Assembly (NCBI GenBank): GCA_022600215.1
Contig: JAHZKV010000100.1
Location: forward strand, 1 to 15,936
From: a bacterium
GTDB taxonomy: Bacteria > Chlamydiota > Chlamydiia > Chlamydiales > 2-12-FULL-49-11
Length of the DNA: 15,936 bases
Direction of reading: 5' to 3'
Shown: piece after piece, positions 7,363-13,803 of the stretch
How the letters are laid out: every line of letters begins with the position of its first letter
Position numbering within the stretch: position 1 is the first letter of the stretch
Notes under the pieces: generated by a model
What the model saw: only the letters and a program-made list of their open reading frames with translations
Databases searched by the model: none
Told to the model about the DNA's origin: nothing
Translations under genes and position numbers: made by a program

Positions 7363-8943
7363 CATCATTGGGAAGAATAATACGTCTCGTATAGATGTCT
7401 CGTTTGTAAAGAGCATAACCAGCCTATCAATCCCTATTCCATTTCCTGCACACGGGGGCATCCCTTGACAAATGGATTCCACAAACTCTTCATCCAGTGG
7501 GGAGGCTTCTTCATCGCCACCTTCTAGGTGCCTTTGCTGATCCTCTAAAAGCTTTCTTTGGAGAAGTGGGTCATTGAGCTCTGAATAGGCATTACATGCC
7601 TCCATCCCCAGCATAAAGGCTTCAAAGCGCTCTACTATCCCTTCTCTTGCTTGAGATTCATCTCTGTGTAGTTTACAAAGTGGGGTGGTTTCAATTGGAT
7701 GATCAATAATAAAATGGGGCTGAATCAAAGAGCTTTCCGCAAACTCTTCAAACATATAGGCGATCAAGTTTCCACGAACTGCTTTTTTTAGCTTATCGTG
7801 GGAGATCATGCTTTTTTCTTTTAGCTCTTTGGTCATCTCCTCATCAGACATTTTATCTACGTCGTAATCGCCATAGGTTTTGATAGCTTCTTTCATCGTC
7901 ATGCGAATCCATGGAGCCTTTACATCAATTTGATGTTTGTTCCCAGCACGACATGTTCTTTCTCCAATCTCTGTGGTACCAAAAAGCTCCATCGCAAGGA
8001 AAGAATAAAGGCTTTCTGTAAAACGCATCATATCTTTGTAATCCCAATACGAAGCATAGAACTCGACAGAGGTAAATTCTGGGTTATGCGTTGCATCAAT
8101 CCCTTCATTTCGGAAGATTTTTCCTATTTGATAGACTTTTGGTATGCCGCCCACTAAAAGCTTTTTCAGTGGTAATTCTGTCGCAATGCGGAGGAACAAA
8201 TCTTTTTTCAAAGCATTGAGGTGGGTAGTAAAAGGCTTTGCCTGCGCGCCCCCATACAAGCTTTCTAAGATAGGAGTCTCTACCCCAACAAAGCCTGCAT
8301 CTTCTAAAAATTTACGTAGAAGAGAAGTAATTTTACTGCGCATTTTAAAGGTCTCTATCACCTCTTTATTTGCAATCATATCAAGCCAGCGTTTTCTATA
8401 TCGCGCCTCTTTATCTACAAGGCCACTATGCTTATCAGGCAGAGGTAATAAAGACTTGGTTAACAACGTAACTTCTGAGGCAAAAACAGTGATCTCCCCT
8501 TTTTTTGTACGAAAAAGATGTCCCTCAACGCCGATGATATCTCCAAGATCAATTTTCTTCTCTAGAAATTTATGATCGGTAACATCGCCCTCTTTTAGGC
8601 CAACAACTTTCGTCACTTCTCTATTAAAAAGAACCTGAATACGCTCGCCATCTTCTTGGATAGAGGCAAAGACATTTTTTCCCATGGAGCGGTGCAGCAC
8701 CATTCTTCCTGAAACCTTCACATGGTCAGAGCGCTTCTCTTTTCCATCGTCAAAAGATCCAATCTCATCTTCCTCTGTATAATTAGAAAGTACATCTTTA
8801 ATAGTATGGGTATTTTGATAGGCATGTGGATAAGGATCGATGCCCAAATTACGTATCTCATCAAGCTTTTTTACTCGGTTTTGATACTCTTCATATCCAT
8901 GATATTCTACTTCATTCTTTTGATCTTTATCTGCCGTTTGCAT
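7357..8943 (-). CDS. lysS: lysyl-tRNA synthetase, class II
   Basis: A 528-residue cytoplasmic enzyme that charges tRNA-Lys with lysine using ATP; E. coli LysS has 505 residues. An N-terminal OB-fold anticodon-binding domain (about 60-170, with KVSGRMVLHRSMGKNVFASI) leads into the class II catalytic core. Motif 1 lies around GFVGVETPILE, after RYRKRWLDMIAN. Motif 2 is FRNEGIDATHNPEF with Arg278. Motif 3 is GNGIGIDRLVML with Arg507, followed by the usual C-terminal SIRDVLFFPMMR. All signature residues are present. The start ATG (8941-8943) has GAAAGGAAAATT before it. It overlaps the end of cysS by 17 bases, which suggests translational coupling. A chlamydial lysS of this length beside cysS fits the gene order I recall for Chlamydia. 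The last codons lie inside inverted repeat B. Confidence 0.98.
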   Translation of the reverse strand: MQTADKDQKNEVEYHGYEEYQNRVKKLDEIRNLGIDPYPHAYQNTHTIKDVLSNYTEEDEIGSFDDGKEKRSDHVKVSGRMVLHRSMGKNVFASIQEDGERIQVLFNREVTKVVGLKEGDVTDHKFLEKKIDLGDIIGVEGHLFRTKKGEITVFASEVTLLTKSLLPLPDKHSGLVDKEARYRKRWLDMIANKEVIETFKMRSKITSLLRKFLEDAGFVGVETPILESLYGGAQAKPFTTHLNALKKDLFLRIATELPLKKLLVGGIPKVYQIGKIFRNEGIDATHNPEFTSVEFYASYWDYKDMMRFTESLYSFLAMELFGTTEIGERTCRAGNKHQIDVKAPWIRMTMKEAIKTYGDYDVDKMSDEEMTKELKEKSMISHDKLKKAVRGNLIAYMFEEFAESSLIQPHFIIDHPIETTPLCKLHRDESQAREGIVERFEAFMLGMEACNAYSELNDPLLQRKLLEDQQRHLEGGDEEASPLDEEFVESICQGMPPCAGNGIGIDRLVMLFTNETSIRDVLFFPMMR

Positions 8944-10327
8944 AATTTTCCTTTCTCCTCACTAGACACTTATCTTTGGTATCTTCTACCACATATCCAG
9001 CCCCTTCAATTAACTCTCTCATTGTATCGGCAAGGGCGTAGTCTTTCTCTTTCCTTGCCATAAACCGTTTATTTGCTGCCTCTAAAATAGAGGGCTCAAT
9101 CTCTTCCTCTTCTTTTGCAAAAAGAAAACCAAATACCTTATCCCATTTTCGCAGGATCTCTAAGACATTTTCTCCATTCACCTCTTCTTCATCCATCTTT
9201 CCATTCACAAAACGGATCATATCAAAAAGCACAGCCGAAGCAAGTGGAGTATTTAAATCATCGAAGACTGCTTGTTTAAAACTCTCTTCAAAAGAAGATA
9301 GATCTAAAGTAACGCCCTCTTTTGCACTCTCTACTCTCTCTATGAAAGTATCAATACGAGCAAGGCTTTTACGCATTGCATGCAGCCCCTCAAAAGTAAA
9401 GTTTAGCTGACTACGATAGTGGCTGCACACAAAAAGAGCACGAATCTCTCTACCGCTATATCCTTTTTCTAACAAGTCACGCAGTGTATAAAAATTACCT
9501 AAACTTTTAGACATCTTCTTTCCTTCCACCAACAAATGCTCACTATGCATCCAATGACGTACAAAAGCTTTGCCGCTACATGCCTCTGATTGTGCTATCT
9601 CATTTTCATGGTGTGGAAAAATATTATCTACTCCTCCTGTATGGAGATCAAACGTCTCCCCAAGGTAGTGCATACTCATGCAAGAACATTCAATGTGCCA
9701 ACCAGGGCGCCCTTTACCAAATGGACTATCCCAGTAAATGTTGCCATCTCTTTCACTATCGTAGGCTTTCCACAATACAAAATCACAAGCACACTCTTTT
9801 TGATACTCATCGCTATCTACACGAGTGGATCTACCAACCTCCAGCTCTTCCATCTTTAAATGAGACAAAGCGCCATATCTATCAAAACTCTCTATACGAA
9901 AAAAGACATCGCCATCTTCTGTTTGATAGGCATGCCCTTTTTCAATGAGCTCTGCAATCATCTCTATCATTTTTTCGATAAAGTCTGTTGCCTTTGGATA
10001 TTCTTCTGCGCGCTCTACCATAAGGGTATCTAAATCTTCTAAAAAAGCCTTTTCAAAAGGGGCAGTAAATTCTTCTAATGTAAGCCCATTTTCCTTTGCT
10101 CTTTTAATGGTCTTATCATCAATATCGGTGATATTCATCACCTGAAAAACACCCATCCCAAAAAATTGGATAGCTCGGCGTAAGACATCTTCAAAAAGAA
10201 AGGTTCTCAAGTTTCCAATATGAGCAAAATTATAAATGGTGGGCCCACAAGTATACATACGAACTGTATTATCCTTTTCTGGAGAAAAGGTCACTTTTTC
10301 TCGCTCGCGCGTATCAAAAATATGCAT
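8927..10327 (-). CDS. cysS: cysteinyl-tRNA synthetase
   Basis: A 466-residue class I synthetase, close to the E. coli length of 461, that charges tRNA-Cys. The HIGH motif appears as HIGN at 36-39, within TCGPTIYNFAHIGN. The KMSKS loop is at 271-275. The zinc ligands expected of the family are Cys27, Cys214 (HIECSC), His239 and Glu243 (FPHHENEIAQ); the 25-residue Cys-to-His spacing matches E. coli. The C-terminal part is the helical DALR-type anticodon-binding region, ending in a basic tail. The start ATG (10325-10327) lies one base after the aas stop codon (TAA-G-ATG) with GGGAGAGAAG in the end of aas. Its end overlaps lysS by 17 bases. aas, cysS and lysS are therefore probably one operon. 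Confidence 0.98.
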   Translation of the reverse strand: MHIFDTREREKVTFSPEKDNTVRMYTCGPTIYNFAHIGNLRTFLFEDVLRRAIQFFGMGVFQVMNITDIDDKTIKRAKENGLTLEEFTAPFEKAFLEDLDTLMVERAEEYPKATDFIEKMIEMIAELIEKGHAYQTEDGDVFFRIESFDRYGALSHLKMEELEVGRSTRVDSDEYQKECACDFVLWKAYDSERDGNIYWDSPFGKGRPGWHIECSCMSMHYLGETFDLHTGGVDNIFPHHENEIAQSEACSGKAFVRHWMHSEHLLVEGKKMSKSLGNFYTLRDLLEKGYSGREIRALFVCSHYRSQLNFTFEGLHAMRKSLARIDTFIERVESAKEGVTLDLSSFEESFKQAVFDDLNTPLASAVLFDMIRFVNGKMDEEEVNGENVLEILRKWDKVFGFLFAKEEEEIEPSILEAANKRFMARKEKDYALADTMRELIEGAGYVVEDTKDKCLVRRKENYANGR

Positions 10328-10328
10328 C

Positions 10329-13091
10329 TTACCGCTTCTCTCCCATTACCGTATCATTTGCTCTTTCAAAAAGCTCTCTGTAACAAATCTTCCCAGATTT
10401 TAAAAGAGGCATTTCATCCAATGTAACAATCTCATTAATTTTATACAATCTCGCAAACCCTTTCTCTTTCAAAGCGGTATTGACCTGATCTAAGGTTAAT
10501 TGCAAGGTGGTGAATAATACAATGCGCGTACTGGAACCGCTCTTTTCCTTTGGCACTACTGCAAAAATTGGAGAGGCAGTATGCTCTTTCTCCCAACTCT
10601 TTTCTTTTGCGCATTTAGTCAGTACTGTCTCAATTGCCTGAGAAGAGATCATCTCACCACCACGCTTAAAGCTAAGCTTGAGCCTTCCTTCCAAGAAGAG
10701 ATTACCCTTCTCATCAAAGTATCCTAAGTCTCCTGTTCGGTAATACTTCTTCCCTTCAATATTAATAAACACATCGCGATTATCATGTTTATAATACCCA
10801 GAGAAGATAGACTCACCACAAGCAAGAATTTCCCCAATTTGATGAGGGATAGTCATCAGCTCCATCGATTCGGTATTCATGATCACCACTTCTACAGAAT
10901 CTACCACTTTACCAACCCCTTCCATGGTATTCTCATAAACACTACCACAAGAAAGTATTGGAGAGGTTTCCGTAAGCCCGTAACCTTCTATAAATTGCAC
11001 ATGCCCTAGTTTTGCAATAAACTCAAGCAAACTTGCCTGCGCTTTTTCTGCTCCAGATATGACTAAACGCAACGTTTTCAGCTGACCAATACTTGCCACT
11101 TTAAATAAATGGGCAAGGAAGGTTGGCGCCATCATCATAATAGTACACTTCCAACGAAGAATTTGCTTAGCAAGAGTCGGTCCATCCAACGGATCTGGGG
11201 AGAAACATACACGTACACCCATAAGCAATGGTAAGATGCTCAAACTCCAACCAAACACATGAAAAGGAGGTAAACACTTTAACATCACATCTTCTGCAGA
11301 TAAATTGATACTATTTATCGCTGCCTTTTGATTGGACATCACGTTTCGATGAGTAAGAGGCACTGCCTTTGGTAGCGCAGTAGAACCACTAGTAAATAGC
11401 ATTACCGCTACATCATCTGCTGTGAGATTTGGGCAGTACTTCTTGATCAAAGATTTTGCAGAACGCTTTGCTCGAAGCACCCCTTTGATCTTATCACCAA
11501 GGGTTATTTCTTTTCGAAGATCCTCTACCGTCACAATCTTATCAATTGCTTCGCCAAGATCCACCTTATCCAAACGCTTCAAAAATTTCCCGGAAGTAAT
11601 AATATGGCGCAAGTCGACAAGCTTAATAGCATGAGACATAAAGTAGGTTCCCACCGTCCAGTTAAGCGGTACTGGAATTTTGCCTGCCAAATAAATCGCC
11701 ATTTGAATGATATAGGTTGCCGCTGTTGCCGGGAGAAGTACTCCTACATAATCCCCATCGAGCTTTGCAATCTTTTCCGAAAGGATAATCGCTCCTCGCT
11801 TCATCGTGTGATAATCCAATACGCCAGAGATTGGATCACTACACGCAGCTTGCGTTCCCATGCGATCACAAGAGTTCAAAAAGGCTTCAATAATTGTATC
11901 GCCCTTTGCATACTCTGGAGTTTTACGAGCGCGGCGCTCATGAGGCCATCCCTTAGATTCACTTGCTTTCTCTTCTCGCTTCTTTTTCTTGTTCATGTGC
12001 ATCGCTGCAAGGAATAAATCTTTTACCGTCTTTAAATCCCCTGGCTCTACATCGCGATCAAGCTCATAGTGAGAATCAATATGAGTATACATCGTGGCAA
12101 TATCCATAGAATCTAAGCCAATATCATAAATCAAGTCATCACTCTCTTGAATATCTTTTACCGACTTCCCTGAAAGATCTGATAGCTCATACAAAATATC
12201 TCTTCGCACTTGCCCTGGAATGTATAAATTTTCAAACTCGCAAGTCTCTTTCTTTTTGACTTTAGCCTCAGGCATCTTGTCTGACCAAAAGATCTCCTTA
12301 CGCAAAATCAAAGGCTCTTCCGCAACTCTCTCTTCTCCAGAAAAATGATCGCTGTACAAATCTTTCTCTGTTGGATACGAGTTATAATAATCTTCTAACT
12401 TACGGTTAAACTCAAGCTTCGTTCCATGTTTAGGAAAAGCATCGGTGATCCTTTCAAACTCAATCAACACACGCCTTTTTGGAGAAAAGAAAATTCCATT
12501 AAGCAATATTTTGTAGATACTTTTCACAAACAGCTTTGCCATGTTAGGAGTAACGCCATCTGTTTGCGCAGTAGAACAAGCACTTCCCCAAAGACCTGAA
12601 ATACGCACTAAAATCATCTCTGTATCAGGAGCATCTTGCACTAAACGATATGCAAGAGATCTCCCTCCAATTCGCTCCTTGGCTTCTCTTTTAAGCCCAC
12701 CGGCAGGATACAATAAGATCTTCTCCCCTTTTTTCAAATCCTCTACCACATCGTTGTAAAGCTTTTCCGTCTCTTTAAACTTAAAATCAGTTACCGCATT
12801 ATCAAATGACATCACCGGCTTTGCACGCGTGCACCACATAAAAGGCTTAAGCACCCACGAGCGGAAGAAATCCTCTGCAACAAGCGGGATCATATCTAAA
12901 TTAGAAGCAAATTTTCTTACTAAAAAAGGGTCCAAGCCAACAGTTGGATGATTGGGAAGAAGGATCACCCCTTTTTCAATTAATTTTTTATCTTTAAGAC
13001 ACTCTTGTCCTTTTACAATGAATTTATATCGCAAACGTAGTTTTAAATAGATAGTTTGAACAATAATCGCACTTAAAAATCTTCTCAGCAT
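10329..13091 (-). CDS. aas: PlsC-ACP-acyl ligase fusion (Aas-like acyltransferase / acyl-ACP synthetase)
   Basis: A 920-residue protein from the ATG at 13089-13091, preceded by TAGGTG; a GTG at 13100 would add three residues. Three domains are visible. Residues about 20-230 are a PlsC/LPLAT-type acyltransferase with NHPTVGLDP (His48, Asp54) and YPAGG (128-132). Residues about 285-375 are an acyl-carrier-protein domain with GLDSMD, where Ser328 is the likely phosphopantetheine site. A Lys/Glu-rich linker follows, then an AMP-forming ligase (about 395-920). The ligase has TSGSTALPK (567-575), GYGLTET (703-709), YRTGDLGYFDEKGN and the catalytic Lys901 in SGKICYREL. E. coli Aas (719 residues) has only the first and third domains. 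The expected role is activation of a fatty acid as acyl-AMP, transfer to a carrier and then to a lysophospholipid or similar acceptor at the membrane. The acyltransferase motifs are non-canonical: His-x5-Asp rather than x4, and PAGG in place of PEGT. It likely heads the aas-cysS-lysS operon. Confidence 0.88.
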   Translation of the reverse strand: MLRRFLSAIIVQTIYLKLRLRYKFIVKGQECLKDKKLIEKGVILLPNHPTVGLDPFLVRKFASNLDMIPLVAEDFFRSWVLKPFMWCTRAKPVMSFDNAVTDFKFKETEKLYNDVVEDLKKGEKILLYPAGGLKREAKERIGGRSLAYRLVQDAPDTEMILVRISGLWGSACSTAQTDGVTPNMAKLFVKSIYKILLNGIFFSPKRRVLIEFERITDAFPKHGTKLEFNRKLEDYYNSYPTEKDLYSDHFSGEERVAEEPLILRKEIFWSDKMPEAKVKKKETCEFENLYIPGQVRRDILYELSDLSGKSVKDIQESDDLIYDIGLDSMDIATMYTHIDSHYELDRDVEPGDLKTVKDLFLAAMHMNKKKKREEKASESKGWPHERRARKTPEYAKGDTIIEAFLNSCDRMGTQAACSDPISGVLDYHTMKRGAIILSEKIAKLDGDYVGVLLPATAATYIIQMAIYLAGKIPVPLNWTVGTYFMSHAIKLVDLRHIITSGKFLKRLDKVDLGEAIDKIVTVEDLRKEITLGDKIKGVLRAKRSAKSLIKKYCPNLTADDVAVMLFTSGSTALPKAVPLTHRNVMSNQKAAINSINLSAEDVMLKCLPPFHVFGWSLSILPLLMGVRVCFSPDPLDGPTLAKQILRWKCTIMMMAPTFLAHLFKVASIGQLKTLRLVISGAEKAQASLLEFIAKLGHVQFIEGYGLTETSPILSCGSVYENTMEGVGKVVDSVEVVIMNTESMELMTIPHQIGEILACGESIFSGYYKHDNRDVFINIEGKKYYRTGDLGYFDEKGNLFLEGRLKLSFKRGGEMISSQAIETVLTKCAKEKSWEKEHTASPIFAVVPKEKSGSSTRIVLFTTLQLTLDQVNTALKEKGFARLYKINEIVTLDEMPLLKSGKICYRELFERANDTVMGEKR

Positions 13092-13123
13092 AGAATACAC
13101 CTACTAATATTATTAGAGCCCCC

Positions 13124-13152
13124 ACTATACCATATTTTATAACTTTTGCCCA
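13124..13152 (-). promoter_or_regulatory. predicted sigma70-type promoter of aas-cysS-lysS
   Basis: On the minus strand TGGGCA (complement of 13147-13152) is followed after 17 bases by TATAGT (complement of 13124-13129), with TG-G directly before it forming an extended -10. Transcription would start near 13117, about 26 bases before the aas ATG. The -10 context (ATGGTATAGT) closely matches the one before the 62-residue gene (ATGGTATGAT). Pattern match only. Confidence 0.5.
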
Positions 13153-13189
13153 TCTTTTTTCGAACCAGAGAAGGGAAACAGCCTATAAA

Positions 13190-13675
13190 TTAATTGACTA
13201 CATAAATATAAATATTGAGTGACGATGCATACAAAATCCAAAAGAAATAAGGAACAAGTAACCACGCAGCAACACGAGAAACCTTTGAAAAAGCAATAAT
13301 GGTAAATAACACCAGCACATCTAAAATCACAATGTCAATGAGCGCAAGAAGTGGACTTTGCCACGCAAAAAAACAAATGGTCCACACCACGTTAAAAAAA
13401 AGCTGCAGCCCAAACAAGATGTAGCAAAGCTCTTTCTTTCCCTTACTGAGATAAATAGTCCACACCGAAAGAGCAATCATAATATATAAAAAAGCCCACA
13501 CTGGACCAAATACAAAATCAGGTGGATTCCAAGGTGCCTTCTCTAAACCTTGATACCAAACATATAGACCCTCTTTTGTAAAAAAGCCCCCTATAAAATT
13601 TACACACACAATGAGCAAAAATATGCCAAGCAATACCACAATGTCTTTTCCTGTAACCTTCTTCATCAAAGCCAT
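13190..13675 (-). CDS. tspO: TspO/MBR family membrane protein
   Basis: A 161-residue membrane protein of the tryptophan-rich sensory protein / peripheral benzodiazepine receptor family, within the usual family size. Five hydrophobic helices are visible. Family marks are WYQGLEKAPWNPPDFVFGPV after helix 1, then WAFLYIMIALSVW, a helix containing LQLFFNVVWTICFF, and a final helix PYFFWILYASSLN. TspO proteins bind tetrapyrroles and cholesterol-like ligands and are linked to porphyrin handling and stress; the ligand here is unknown. The start is the ATG at 13673-13675, or ATG four codons later; neither has a strong ribosome-binding site. It lies 17 bases after the small ORF at 13693-13803 and about 98 bases before aas, which has its own predicted promoter. 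Confidence 0.93.
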   Translation of the reverse strand: MALMKKVTGKDIVVLLGIFLLIVCVNFIGGFFTKEGLYVWYQGLEKAPWNPPDFVFGPVWAFLYIMIALSVWTIYLSKGKKELCYILFGLQLFFNVVWTICFFAWQSPLLALIDIVILDVLVLFTIIAFSKVSRVAAWLLVPYFFWILYASSLNIYIYVVN

Positions 13676-13692
13676 GTTACCAAAAAAATCTT

Positions 13693-13803
13693 TTACGGAA
13701 AGAAGAACTTTACATCCGCTTCAGAATTATCTTCTGACAAATCATTGCGATGGTCTCGATTTATATAAGAAACAAAATCTAGTTTTGTTAGACTAATCAG
13801 CAT
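13693..13803 (-). CDS. possible 36-residue small protein overlapping the upstream gene
   Basis: An ATG at 13801-13803 opens a 36-codon frame ending in TAA at 13693-13695. It begins inside the last four codons of the upstream gene, in another frame. The sequence AAAGAGGTAACGATG gives an AGAGG ribosome-binding site about five bases from the ATG. The product starts MLISLTKLDFVSYINRDHRN and is acidic toward the end (SEDNSEADVKFFFP). There is no membrane segment. It ends 17 bases before tspO. The alternative is that this is the true C-terminal tail of the long upstream protein, cut off by a frameshift; the Asp/Glu-rich, Phe-ending tail would fit that too. No homology is recognised. Confidence 0.4.
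   Translation of the reverse strand: MLISLTKLDFVSYINRDHRNDLSEDNSEADVKFFFP

Noticed and set aside
9580..9948. 122-codon plus-strand frame opposite cysS
   Set aside because: It lies wholly within cysS, whose HIGH, KMSKS and zinc motifs are intact; it is an antisense shadow.
13771..13789. Small inverted repeat AACAAAA-TCTAG-TTTTGTT as a terminator after the long minus-strand gene
   Set aside because: The stem has a single G-C pair, no clear U-run follows, and it lies inside the likely 36-codon frame.
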